64,000 nucleotides of DNA. Origin: Neocallimastix lanati (nom. inval.). Lineage: Eukaryota; Neocallimastigomycota; Neocallimastigomycetes; Neocallimastigales; Neocallimastigaceae. The stretch is taken from assembly GCA_016946835.1 (NCBI GenBank), contig JACVTC010000004.1, positions 1,972,501 through 2,036,500 of the forward strand, written 5' to 3'. The position numbers were made by a program, and so were the translations under genes. How positions within the stretch are numbered: the stretch's first letter is position 1; the number at the start of each line of letters is the position of its first letter. This document shows, in pieces, positions 28,801 to 40,224 of the stretch. Below the pieces are notes generated by a model that saw nothing but the letters and a program-made list of their open reading frames with translations, was not told the origin of the DNA and did not search any database.

Positions 28801-29136
28801 CTTTCAAGAGACTGGGCTGCTCATTTTGATGCTCTTCGTCAACATTTAAGCAAAGCCAAAGAAGATCTTAAAAAATATGGTGATACAAGAAAATCTACTG
28901 GCCCCAATTTTCAAGTCAATGATTTAGTTTATCTTAAACGACATTATTTTACAAATGAACCAGCTAAGAAATTATCCTCTCAATATTTAGGCCCGTTTAA
29001 AATCATCGAAAAGAAGGAAAGAATTAACTACCGTTTGGAACTCCCGGAAAATTTACGACTCCATCCGGTATTTCATATCTCACAGTTGGAGCCTTACGTA
29101 AAAAGAAATAAAGAACTGGAAGAACCATCATTATAA
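25843..29136 (+). CDS. Pol of Ty3 element C (protease, RT, RNase H, integrase)
   Basis: This is an open frame in the -1 register relative to gag. The order is protease (NILIDSGSGRSF, 25942) with its GILGRDWL partner, RT (VMPFGLRNAPSVFQRF, YLDD near 27025), RNase H (ETDASDFAIG, LTDHKNLLY), and integrase with an HHCC finger (H..H..CDVCC, 28090-28220) and catalytic D,D,E (GVDFIVYLP, VSDHGSQFSS, NGQVERAN). It ends with the PVFHISQLEPYV motif that normally precedes a chromodomain, but the protein stops ~11 residues later, so no chromodomain is present. The first ATG (25966) lies after the protease active site, so pol must be made as a Gag fusion. A duplicated AC in GCTACACTCC (~25857) would explain the shift: without it SAT joins PSGRLTV in one frame, as in single-ORF relatives such as Tf1. 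Confidence 0.88.
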   Translation, partial: GNLVSYTPSGRLTVTTTFFISCNNKNLRNNILIDSGSGRSFLCKNFVNANKIPTSGLSSPIKIQLSNDKCMTIKQTTKPLKLKTLDHSENFEFCIGNISLEGVNGILGRDWLRKHNPFIDYERIKIYFLGKHCRSHCPSSRKNKFIIQNPNITAPMLDEDSYTAKETLDPIIPTTISEDELYEDVCAAMDTSTEGNKEKSRNESIIKKFYSDLKIVFEKKEAEKLPPHRKYDISIDLIVGGQIYYGPIYSLTVKELKALRKYIKENLKKKFIRKSKSPAGAPILFVMKHDGTLRLVVDYRRLNAITIRNSYPIPRISDLIESFKGASIFTRLDLRSAYNLVRVKEGNEYLTAFKTPLGHYEYLVMPFGLRNAPSVFQRFIQDVLDEVIGTCAQVYLDDIIIYSKNLEDHVKHVRLVLSLLIKNGLYAKLEKCEFHVKETTFLGFVVSINGLRMDRNKVRSVLEWPIPKNLKEFQSFLDLCNFYRKFIKNFAKNMEPLRKLLKKENQFIWNDEADSAFNKLKSAFETDEVLIFPDHDKEFIVETDASDFAIGCVLSQVCDKDNLLHPVAFHSRSLNKAELNYTIYNKELLAIITAFDTWRHHLEGAKFPVQVLTDHKNLLYLKKPQHLNQRQIRWSLFLSKFDFRVAYRHGAKGGKPDALSRRPDYKKDIPVVSQSVISEKAFCYTISDNISGLIEAQKADKYCNEILKKIKQHDKKLKSSLFSYIEGVLHFQKRIIVPSALKARLLKSFHDAPTSGHQGVDKTFEKLQRYYWWPNMKKDVQNYVASCDVCCRSKIRRHKPYGKLQPLPIPSKPWEVIGVDFIVYLPTSQNCTCIMVVSDHLTKMVHLVSCADVPSADLTAKLLLFNVFKYHGFPKTIVSDHGSQFSSEFWTSLCSAVRAKPRLATAHHQQSNGQVERANAVIEQYLRCYCSSAQSEWCFYLPLCEFAYNNSMNKSIGHSPFFANYGFHPNAVIDSSPILLKDNASVLSRDWAAHFDALRQHLSKAKEDLKKYGDTRKSTGPNFQVNDLVYLKRHYFTNEPAKKLSSQYLGPFKIIEKKERINYRLELPENLRLHPVFHISQLEPYVKRNKELEEPSL

Positions 29137-29145
29137 ATGGAGCAA

Positions 29146-30165
29146 TGTAAGAAATAATAATTATTTACTAATAAATAATTATTATTTCTTAGTCTTTATA
29201 ATTATTGATAATAATTATAAATTTATTTAAATTATAATTAATTCATACATTGAGATATTATTATCAAATTTATTATAATTGTAATTATTCATACACTTAA
29301 ATAATATTAGAAAATTTATTTAAATAATTATTATATGTACACTTATTAATATTATTAATTTTATTTAGTTATTCATTTAATTATCAAGTTAATGTAAACA
29401 TTAGTTTTATTTATTTTTTACATTGTACATTTAAAAGAACAATTAATAAGTTTCTGTATTTTTTATAATTCTGTATTCTAGTTTAAAGATAGTTTTATGT
29501 TAATAAGTTTAGATTAGATTTTAAAAATAATATTTAGAAAAATAGAATAATTTAGATCATTCCGGTTATTATTGATTTTTCTTTTTATTTGATGATCTAG
29601 TTTTTTCTTCTAATCTTTTTCTAAATAAGATATTATTTAAGATTAGAAAACCCTTTTTATTTAACCTTATTTCCATAAAAAAATATAAATAAGGCTCTTG
29701 ATTCCCTTTAAGAAATCAAGAGTTATTATTATAAAAATATAGTTATAATAATAGCAATTTTATATTTTAAACTTTAATAAATTAATAAAACATTTTATTC
29801 AAAAACATATTTTTTAAACCAAATTTATCCAAATATTCCTTCTTTTACTTTTTGTGTTGTTATTATAATTAATTTTATAATAAACTCCTTTTAGGTAAAA
29901 TTTTTATTTTTATTTTATTTCTCAACTTAATAAATTAATCATTAAGTTGAAGTTAATAATCATATTTAGTGATAGAACTTAGTATGATTATTACATATCC
30001 AAATATTCCTTCTTTTACTTTTTGTGTTGTTATTATAATTAATTTTATAATAAACTCCTTTTAGGTAAAATTTTTATTTTTATTTTATTTCTCAACTTAA
30101 TGAATTAGTCATTAAGTTGAAGTTAATAATCATATTTAGTGATAGAACTTAGTATGATTATTACA
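29146..30165 (+). repeat. 3' LTR of element C, with internal duplication
   Basis: It starts TGTAAGAAAT directly after the polypurine-like AATGGAGCAA and ends ATTATTACA. A TATA-like TATAAATAAGG is at ~29686. A hairpin, CTCTTGATT..AATCAAGAG, lies at 29695-29722. The last 170 bp are present twice. Confidence 0.8.
29826..30165 (+). repeat. Tandem duplication of 170 bp at the LTR end
   Basis: 29826-29995 and 29996-30165 both run from TATCCAAATATTCC to GATTATTACA and differ at only about two positions. Confidence 0.92.
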
Positions 30166-30170
30166 CAAAC

Positions 30171-31103
30171 TGTAAAGAATAATAATTAATTTTTATTAAA
30201 ATAAAAAATAATTATTAATCTTTATTAAATAAAATAATAATTATTATTTAATAAAATTTATTAACTTTATTATAAAATATTTTTAATATAAAATTATTAT
30301 TAATAATTTAAAACTAATATTGTAAAATTATTATTCTTTATCATTGTATTAATTAATAATATTAAAATAATTAAACATTAATATTTTTTATATTTATTAA
30401 AATTCATTTGATAATTAAATGTTAAGTTTTAATTTAAATAATTGTTGCATTAATATAATTTTAAACAAATCTAATATAAATTATAGAATTATAATTTAGA
30501 AATAATTATAAAATTATATTAAAAATCATAATGTAACAAATCAAATGAAAAAAGAATAATTAATATTTAAAAAATTAATTAAAATAAAACAATGTCATGT
30601 ATAATTGACATTGTTTAAATAAAACAAATGTTAATTGAAGTTTTCCGATTGGAAAATATCGGTTTTTATTCAATTAACATATGATCAATTTTATTAATAA
30701 TTGATCATTAAACTTTTTAGGTTTTTCTCCCAAATCTTTTCCTAAAAAGTTATTCATTAAGATTTGGAACTTTACTATAAATAATTCTTGATTTTCTTTA
30801 TTTTGAAAATCAAGAGTTGTTATTATAAGAATATAATTATAATAATAAACAAAATAAATTTTTAATTACTTTAGAAATAACAAAATCTTAATAAAAATTA
30901 TTTTTTAATAAAAAATATTTTAATAAAAATAAAAATTTTATGAAATATTGGTATAATTAAATCTCTTATAATAAACTCCTCCATCTATTTTGTGTGTTAA
31001 GTATTTTCTTTTATTTTTGTTTTATTCCTCGATTAATATTAATTATTAGTATTAATTGTAGAAAAGGGTTAAATTTAATTAAGTTTAAATTTAATTCTTT
31101 ACA
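30171..31103 (+). repeat. Solo LTR B1 (933 bp)
   Basis: It begins TGTAAAGAAT and ends ATTCTTTACA, a perfect 10-bp terminal inverted repeat. It is flanked by the 5-bp duplication CAAAC (30166-30170 and 31104-31108). It carries a TATAAATAA box (~30776) and two hairpins. No internal element sequence is attached, so it arose by LTR-LTR recombination. It sits exactly at the 3' end of element C. Confidence 0.92.
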
Positions 31104-31108
31104 CAAAC

Positions 31109-31808
31109 ATGATATGGGCACAGATCACACACAATATTTTAAAAACACAATATTAAATATTATAAATAAATTTTTATTAGTTTAAAAGTATTTTATAAAT
31201 TTTTATTTTATTTTATTGTCCTCCTTTTCAAAAGAAAGAAAATTTCTTCCTTTTATAGTTTTTTACATGAATCTTGAATTGAACATTAACATATACATTT
31301 ATTTATATTATTCTATTATGAATGTTATTTTAATATTAATATATTTTAAAATCAACCTATTCTAAAGTATCTATTTTAAAATATAGTTGTATAATTATTA
31401 ATGATTTATTTATATTTAAAATTTTAACTATCTATTTTAATAATGTTTTAATTTATCAATTAATATATAATTTAATATTCTTGTAAATTATTAATATTAT
31501 ATTCTCATAAAGTTTATTATTGTAAAAAGAATACAGAAAATAATAACCTATTTTAGAGAAAACAATAAAAATAATAGTTAGTATTGTCAATCGATTTAAT
31601 TTTATACAGAATTAAATATTTCTGTATTTATTTTATTAAAAACAATTTATAGATAATTATTTTTATTATAAATAATTTTATTATAAATAATATTTTTTTT
31701 TTATTATAACTATTTTAATTTTAAATAATTTCATTATTTTAAACATTTTATATTTTTTTCTTTTTATCATTCTTATATATGTTTATTTGAGGTAAATAAG
31801 CTAGTTCC
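31109..31808. other. AT-rich spacer between solo LTRs
   Basis: No coding frame or known repeat was recognised here. The short segment ATGATATGGGCACAGATCAC (31109-31128) is the pre-insertion flank of solo LTR B1. Confidence 0.5.
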
Positions 31809-31813
31809 GGATC

Positions 31814-32712
31814 TGTAATAATTCTATTAAGAACTAACTCAAAATAGAATTATTAACTACAACTTAACGACTAATTCATTAAGTTGAGAAAATAAAATAA
31901 AATAAATTTTTTTTACCTTTAGAGTAGAGTTTATTATAAAATTAATTATAATAATAACACAAAAAGTAAGAGAAGAATTGTTTGTATAAATTGATTTTAA
32001 AAATATGTTTTTGAATAAAATATTTTTATTAATTTATTAAAGTTAAAAATATAAAATTGTTACTATTATAACTATGTTTTTTATAATAATAACTCTTGAT
32101 TTCTCAAAGAGAACTCAAGAGCCTTATATTTTTTTATGAAAATAAGGTTAAATAAGAAAGGGTTTTCTAATCTTAACAAATCTCTTATCTAGGAAAAGAT
32201 TAGATAGAAAAACCTAGATAAGTTTTCGATCGATATTCTATCCATATCGATCATCGCATTAATTAAGTAAAATCGATTACTTCTAAAAAGTAATTGGAAA
32301 AAATCTTAATTAACCGATTTTCCAATCTAATCTAATGATCGAAAATAAAAGAATAAAATAATAAAAGATATTTCGATCATATAATTTATCCTTATATTAA
32401 AAATATAAAATTAAATAGTTAATAAAATACACAATACATTATAAAATACAGAATACATTATAAAATACAGAATACATTATAAAATACAGAATACAATACA
32501 ATACAGAATACATTAGTTACAGTAGAGAATTTAACATATTGTAAATATATTATTTAAAATTAATTAAATAAATTTTGTTAAAATTAATGAATATTTAAAA
32601 TTAAATTAAATAAATTTAATAAATATTATATGTAATTAAATAAAGTTATAGTTATAATAACTTAACTAAGAAAATATAATTATTTGTTAACAAATAATTA
32701 TAGATTCTTACA
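31814..32712 (-). repeat. Solo LTR A1 (899 bp)
   Basis: In plus orientation it runs from TGTAATAATT to GATTCTTACA, flanked by the 5-bp duplication GGATC (31809-31813 and 32713-32717). On the minus strand it matches the LTR of element C (TGTAAGAAT.., TATAAGGCTCTTGAG.., AATAAACTC). A short AATACATTATAAAATACAG repeat occurs three to four times at 32430-32510. Confidence 0.9.
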
Positions 32713-32720
32713 GGATCAAA

Positions 32721-33650
32721 TGTAAAGAATTAAATTTAAACTTAATTAAATTTAACCCTTTTCTACAATTAATACTAATAATTAATATTAATCGAGGAAT
32801 AAAACAAAAATAAAAGAAAATACTTAACACACAAAATAGATGGAGGAGTTTATTATAAGAGATTTAATTATACCAATATTTCATAAAATTTTTATTTTTA
32901 TTAAAATATTTTTTATTAAAAAATAATTTTTATTAAGATTTTGTTATTTCTAAAATAATTAAAAATTTATTTTGTTTATTATTATAATTATATTCTTATA
33001 ATAACAACTCTTGATTTTCAAAATAAAGAAAATCAAGAATTATTTATAGTAAAGTTCCAAATCTTAATGAATAACTTTTTAGGAAAAGATTTGGGAGAAA
33101 AACCTAAAAAGTTTAATGATCAATTATTAATAAAATTGATCATATGTTAATTGAATAAAAACCGATATTTTCCAATCGGAAAACTTCAATTAACATTTGT
33201 TTTATTTAAACAATGTCAATTATACATGACATTGTTTTATTTTAATTAATTTTTTAAATATTAATTATTCTTTTTTCATTTGATTTGTTACATTATGATT
33301 TTTAATATAATTTTATAATTATTTCTAAATTATAATTCTATAATTTATATTAGATTTGTTTAAAATTATATTAATGTAACAATTATTTAAATTAAAACTT
33401 AACATTTAATTATCAAATGAATTTTAACAAATATAAAAAATATTAATGTTTAATTATTTTAATATTATTAATTAATACAATGATAAAGAATAATAATTTT
33501 ACAATATTAGTTTTAAATTATTAATAATAATTTTATATTAAAAATATTTTATAATAAAGTTAATAAATTTTATTAAATAATTATTATTTTATTAAATAAA
33601 GATTAATAATTATTTTTTATTTTAATAAAAATTAATTAATATTATTTACA
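32721..33650 (-). repeat. Solo LTR B2 (930 bp)
   Basis: This is the inverted, near-identical partner of B1 (30171-31103). It is flanked by the 5-bp duplication TCAAA (32716-32720 and 33651-33655). The left duplication overlaps that of A1 within GGATCAAA. Confidence 0.92.
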
Positions 33651-33655
33651 TCAAA

Positions 33656-33717
33656 CTATAAAAAAAATTTTTTTTTTTTTTTTTATAATAAATTTATAAT
33701 GATTTACAAAATATAAA

Positions 33718-33768
<51 letters not shown>

Positions 33769-34752
33769 GTAAGTCATCATTTTATTTTTGTTATATATAT
33801 TGAATAATTTTAACTTAACTTTGAAATTGAAATTGAAATGAGATTTTGAAATTTAAATTTTGAAATTTAAAATTGAATTATTAATTTATTATTATTCTAA
33901 ATATTTATATAGATGTATTTATAATTTTTTTATGTATATTGTTTATATCTTAACGTGTCATTCATAATGTGATTTATTTGCGTTGTTATTTAAAATAAAA
34001 TATATAAATAATAATAAAAGAAAATAATTGAATCTTGTATTGTAGTTTAACTATTATTAGAGTGTTAAGTATATATATATCTTCTCAATTATTAATATTA
34101 ATAATATTATTTATCATTATTATTATGATATTATTTATTTTCCAAAATAAATTATTTTTAAATTATTTTTCTATGTATATATATTATATCTTTGTTATTC
34201 ATAAAGTGTCGTAATAAATTATATTATACTATTATACTATATATCATTTATTTTATTATCTATCTCATATTATATTACCTAAGTCCTATATAAATTTGTT
34301 TATACTATATATCATTTATTTTATTATCTATCTCTTATTATATTACCTAAGTCCTATATAAATTTGTTTATACTATATATCATTTATTTTATTATCTATT
34401 ATATATATTGTTTTATATATTTTGTTCTATTATATATATTATCCTTTCTTATATCTTATTACTATTATCCTATATGTTATTATACTATTTATTTATTTAT
34501 TATACTATTATATATACTTATTTATTCATTAAATATTTTTATTATTTATTGTATATGATTACTGTTGTTTATTTATATATATACTATCCTATTATTGATT
34601 ATTACTATTCAATTTACTAAAATTTTTTTTTTTTTTTTTTTTTTTATTTTTTTTTTATTTTTTTATTAATTAATTAATAATGATTTATAAAATATATATA
34701 TATATATTTTATACCTATCTGATTATATTTATATATTTATACGTTATATATT
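33656..34752. other. AT-rich 3' flank of element D with long poly-T
   Basis: This region contains an uninterrupted run of ~46 T (33721-33766), a second T-tract near 34630, and the tandem repeat at 34233-34405. I could not find a 3' LTR matching D's 5' LTR here, so D seems to have lost it. Confidence 0.55.
34233..34405 (+). repeat. 68-bp tandem repeat, about 2.5 copies
   Basis: Units start at 34233, 34301 and 34369, each with TATACTATATATCATTTATT and ACCTAAGTCCTATATAAAT; the third is partial. Confidence 0.9.
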
Positions 34753-36216
34753 TTATTCTTCATCATCTTCTATATTTATTTCCGTGAAGTATGGAATAAT
34801 GTTCTTCAAATGGATGTTTCTATCAGCAACTTCTCCTGTAATTGGGTCACAAACGGATACAGTGTTTAATTCTTGTTTTATAATCTTCAAAGGACCTGTA
34901 AAGAATGGGTCGAGTTTTCTTCTGTTAAACACCTTCACTAGTACCAAGTCACCAGGTTTATAATTGCTCTTTAAACTTCTAATTTGTTTTCTTCTGTCCA
35001 TCCAAAGTTTATTCGCAGTCTCAATGTTTCTAATAGCTTCCCGGATCCATCTATCATGGGTAATGAACTTCCTTAATATATATTCTTCTTCGTTTTCGAA
35101 TTCGTTTCTCCGGTCTATATTCAAAGATAATTCAAAAGGCTGAAGATCTCTACGGCCATACAATAATTCGAAACTACTGTGTTTCGTAACTTCGCTTTTG
35201 CTCGTTCTTAGTGCCCATAACGCGCTATATAGTGTTTCATCCCATTGTTTATCGTTCTCACCCAGTAGTCTAAGGTATTTACAGATCTCACGGTTGCGGT
35301 TTTCCACCTCCCCGTTTGAGGCAGGATGATATGTTGCAATGTATTGCACATATACATCATGCAAATCCAAAAATGCTTTTGTCCTATCCGATACGAATTG
35401 TGGACCATTATCCGTAACCAAAACTTCAGGAATTCCATGACGCGAGAACACCGACTTTAAAAACCTAATAACGTCTTCGGATTCAGTAGATTTAAGTGGC
35501 TCAGCTTCAGTCCACTTTGTAAAATAGTCTACAAGTACAATTATATATTTATTTTCGTTTTTGGTGAGAGGAAGGGGCCCAACCAGATCTAATCCAACTC
35601 TGGAGAATGGATATCCTGGCGGTGTCGCAATATTTTCAGTGTAGTGGTTAAGTGGTTGTCGTCTACAAGTTTGACACTTATGACAACATTTAATGAAGTT
35701 AGTTATATCTTGTTTCATGTTCATCCAGTAATAGTCTCTCATTAAACGATAATAAGTCTTATAAATTCCTTCATGTCCTATGTTATGTGCTGCATTAATA
35801 AGTTTTATTTGTTCAGTTTTATCTTTAATAATCCTTCTGAGCTTACCATCTTGTTTATAATACTCAATACCATTTATATTAATAATTTTCTTTTTAATAA
35901 ATTCTCTCATATATGTGTTAATAGTATCAGAGTCCGAATCCGCAACAACATTAGAAGGTAAATTATTATTAGTAGTAATTATATTAATAGTTTCTACAAG
36001 TTGATCCGAAGCAGGTTTGTAAGAAGAAATATTATTCATAATTAAATCATTATTATTAATATTATTATTATCATCATTATTAACTGCTACCATTCTTGAT
36101 AGTGTATCAGCAACAAAATTATTTTTGCCTTCTTCATATGCTACTTGAACATTTAAAATACTGAGTTCAGTAATCCATTTCAAGTGACGGCTGTTGGTTG
36201 GTTCTCTCTTAGCAAA

Positions 36217-36919
36217 TGTAAAAGAAAACACAAAAATAGATTACAATAACAAAATACAATAAATTTTATTTTATTAAAAAATTTTTTATTAAAATATATT
36301 TTATTAATATTTTATAGTTATTTGTTAAAATAACAATTACATCGAGAAAAAATGTGAAAAGTATCTTCTATTTATACTTTTCCTAAATACATTGATAATA
36401 TATTATTTTATTTAAATTACATATATTTTAATATAAAACTATCCTAATGAATTTTATTAAATAATAAATTTATAAACTATAACTAAATTTAGAAAAATAT
36501 AATTATTAATTAAACTAAATACTAAATAATTAAAATTAAGTACATTTATTATCTATTTATTATTTTAATATTATAAGTAAAGTCTTTATTTATTTTCGAT
36601 TTAAAAACAATGTTAAAGGAGTCATGATTAAATTTTGAAACTTAATTTTCACAAAATAAATTATTAATTTATTTTGTTTTAAACTTTAATAAATTCATTT
36701 AAATTATTTTACAACAATAATTTTCTCAGAATTAAAATTTATAAAAATTATTACATTAAAAATTTATCTTGTGGCTTAAAGAATATAATTCAAAAATTTA
36801 GTTCATATGATTTATTTACTTTGTTTATTATTTTATAAATCAAAGAATAATTTACATTTTTGAATTACACAAGAAAAATTTTTAATTTAAAATGTGATTG
36901 GGATAATCACATCTTTACA
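36217..36919 (-). repeat. Solo LTR F1 inside RNase H of element D
   Basis: It runs TGTAAAAGAAAAC..CATCTTTACA, flanked by the 5-bp duplication GCAAA (36212-36216 and 36920-36924). It is the inverted near-identical copy of F2. Confidence 0.92.
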
Positions 36920-37053
36920 GCAAATATATATACAAGTGGTTTATGATCAGTATAAACCATTGTATTAAACGGGCTTCCAGAAATATATGATTTAAACTTT
37001 TGAACACAGTGATAAACTGCTTTTCCTTCAAGTTCTGTTAAGTTCTGAGTTGG

Positions 37054-37758
37054 TGTAAAGATGTGATTATCCCAATCACATTTTAAATTAAAAATTTTTC
37101 TTGTGTAATTCAAAAATGTAAATTATTCTTTGATTTATAAAATAATAAACAAAGTAAATAAATCATATGAACTAAATTTTTGAATTATATTCTTTAAGCC
37201 ACAAGATAAATTTTTAATGTAATAATTTTTATAAATTTTAATTCTGAGAAAATTATTGTTGTAAAATAATTTAAATGAATTTATTAAAGTTTAAAACAAA
37301 ATAAATTAATAATTTATTTTGTGAAAATTAAGTTTCAAAATTTAATCATGACTCCTTTAACATTGTTTTTAAATCGAAAATAAATAAAGACTTTACTTAT
37401 AATATTAAAATAATAAATAGATAATAAATGTACTTAATTTTAATTATTTAGTATTTAGTTTAATTAATAATTATATTTTTCTAAATTTAGTTATAGTTTA
37501 TAAATTTATTATTTAATAAAATTCATTAGGATAGTTTTATATTAAAATATATGTAATTTAAATAAAATAATATATTATCAATGTATTTAGGAAAAGTATA
37601 AATAGAAGATATTTTTCACATTTTTTCTCGATGTAATTGTTATTTTTTAACAAATAATTATTAAATATTAATAAAATATATTTTAATAAAAAATTTTTTA
37701 ATAAAATAAAATTTATTGTATTTTGTTATTGTAATCTATTTTAGTGTTTTCTTTTACA
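37054..37758 (+). repeat. Solo LTR F2 inside RNase H of element D
   Basis: It runs TGTAAAGATGTG..TTTTCTTTTACA, flanked by the 5-bp duplication GTTGG (37049-37053 and 37759-37763). A TATA-like GTATAAATAG (~37598) sets its orientation as plus. Confidence 0.92.
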
Positions 37759-40224
37759 GTTGGATAAGGTACGACTTTCAAAGTAAATTGGGACTTTTAT
37801 ACCATCTTGGTTCTTTTGTAACAATACACCTCCTAGACCATCACGAGAAGCGTCAGTTCTAATAATAAACGGTTTTGAATAATTAGGAGCGGTTAAAATA
37901 GGTGCTTCAATTAGCTTATTCTTTAATAAATGAAATGAATTAGTGCAATCTTCAGTCCAACAAAAAGGTGCGTCTTTCTTCAATAGTTGATATAAAGGCT
38001 TTGCAATCATGGCGAAATTTTTAATAAATTTTCTATAATACGAAACTGCTCCTAAAAACGACCTTACCTGTTTCAAATTCTTCGGAGGTAGCCATTGTGA
38101 TATAACCTTTACCTTGTCATTTAAAGGAGATAATCCTTTTGTCGAAAGCAAATGCCCTAAGATTTTGACTTCAGTTTTAAAGAAAGAACATTTTTCTAAA
38201 TTAATTTTTAATTCATTTTCTTGTAAAATTGTAAATACCTTATGTAAGTGACAAATATGTTCATCTAAAGACTTTGAAAATATAATTAGATCATCAATAT
38301 ACACGAACATGCAGTCTCCTAATAAATCAAAGAAGATACGATTCATCTCTCTTTGAAAAGTGGCGGGGGCATTGCAAAGTCCAAAGGGCATTACACGGAA
38401 GTTGTAGTTGCCAAACATAGTTGTAAAAGCGGTTTTATCCTTATCGGCTGTATCCATGGGAATCTGGTGATATCCAGAGTACAAATCAATAGTGGATAGA
38501 ATTTTTATGTTATCACCAGCTAATGATAGAATATCGTCAATAAGAGGTAAAGAATACGAATCTTTTATAGTTAAATCATTTAATTTCCGATAATCTACAC
38601 ATAACCTCCAATCTTTATTCTTTTTTGGGACTAAAACAATAGGTGAAGACCATTGGGAAGAGGATGGTTCGATAAGCCAGTCTCTAATTAGCTTCTTCAA
38701 TATTTTCTTTAAAGCTATGGTTTGATCTTTGGTTAATCGATAGGCTCTTTGTTTTATGGGTCTTGACCCAGTTAATAAATTTATTTTATGTGAGAATAAC
38801 TTTGATTTTCCCAATTCGTCGGTTTTTAAAGCTAATATATTAATAAATTTTTGAAACATTTCTTTAACTTCTTTTTGAACATTAGATGGTAATTAATTAA
38901 CAATTTTATCAATTATTTCATTTTTATTTGGTTTAGGATCTTCTTGTTTATTAAAGTCTGTGTTATTTACCACTAAGGTGCACAATAAGGGCTGAGGATC
39001 TAAATCTTCTGTATTAACATTATCATCTTGATTCATGGGACGAGTGTCATATTGTAGATCTGATAGTTTATGGTAATTATTATTGTTATCAACATAGTAC
39101 AGAGTATCATTAACAAAATCTAAAATAAATCTATTCTTTTTTAAAGAATCAACTCCAATTAATATGTCAAATAAATTATCCTTTTCTATTATTCTGAAAT
39201 AATCTTTGAATGATTTGTTCCCAATTGTTATTTCTAATTCTATAATTTCGGATTGTACGGATGTTTCGGAACAGGCTTGTACTATGGTTTCATTGATAGT
39301 TTCTAAGGTAGGTTTGTTAATTTTTAATTTTTGTAAAGCTGAGCGAGTAATTATATTAAGACTCGCACAAGTGTCCAAAAATATTTCAGTATCGGCACCT
39401 TCTACTTTTCCTTTTGTTTTACTAATTTTAAATTTACTAAATATTGATAATAGAGTGCTTGTAGAATTTCTAGGATTTAATTTTAAAGCTTTCGAAAAGG
39501 CTGCCCTAAACTTCGGAAATAAATCAAGTAAGTGTACTAATTTAGTATTAATTTCAGTAGAAGCTATTTCTTTAACTAAATCTTCTATCAGATATTCGTC
39601 AAATTCTTCTACTAATTTTATGTGCCTTTCTTTATTTTCTTCTTTATTATTCATTTTATTATCACCTTGTGTGGGACTATCTAAAATTTCTTGTGCTCTT
39701 TTTAATTTATTAGATTTCTTCACGCTCCTGATATTCTTTTCGGTAATAAAGGAAGGATCTAGGTAGTTTAATTTTTCTGTCTCATTAATAGGTAAGTCAT
39801 CATTATTCTCAATTTGGTTATTACCTTCTTGAATTTCATTGTTATCATTCTCATTATATATTGAAGTATTATTACTCTCATTAGTATTTTTATTAAAATC
39901 TTGATTGCTTTTTTCAGGCATTAAGACATCTTCTTCGCCCTTGTCTGATATAGTATTACTTTTTAATTTATTTAATTTATTGTTATGTTTATTAGTATTA
40001 GTTAATTGTTTATTTTTATTATTTGAACTCACTAAATGATTATTATGATTCATTGCTGTTGTTTGTATAGGAATTGGATTGTTCTTTAATATTTCTCTTC
40101 TAGATGGTGTAAGATTCTTACTTTTTGTTTTGGTATTCTTGATGGCGGTAGCAATGACTTCAGGTGAGTTGTTATTTATTGGAAGTGTCTTTGGGTTATT
40201 TTCTACTTGGTTGGTTTGTTTACT

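Larger units (their letters stand above)
25003..30165 (+). mobile_element. Ty3-type retrotransposon C, 5' truncated
   Basis: Gag, protease, RT, RNase H and integrase are followed by AAATGGAGCAA and a TGTAAGAAAT.. 3' LTR. The 5' LTR and primer site are absent because the element is cut at the palindrome. Coding sequence is otherwise well preserved, so the damage looks recent. Confidence 0.85.

Noticed and set aside
29040-29136. Chromodomain at the end of element C integrase
   Set aside because: The protein ends ~11 residues after the HPVFHISQLEPYV motif; no room for a chromodomain.
33656-34752. 3' LTR of element D
   Set aside because: No TGATACAAT..ATTGTATCA-like sequence or polypurine tract was found next to the integrase stop.
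39206-39766. Plus-strand frame opposite the D protease region
   Set aside because: It is the antisense of a clearly homologous minus-strand pol gene.
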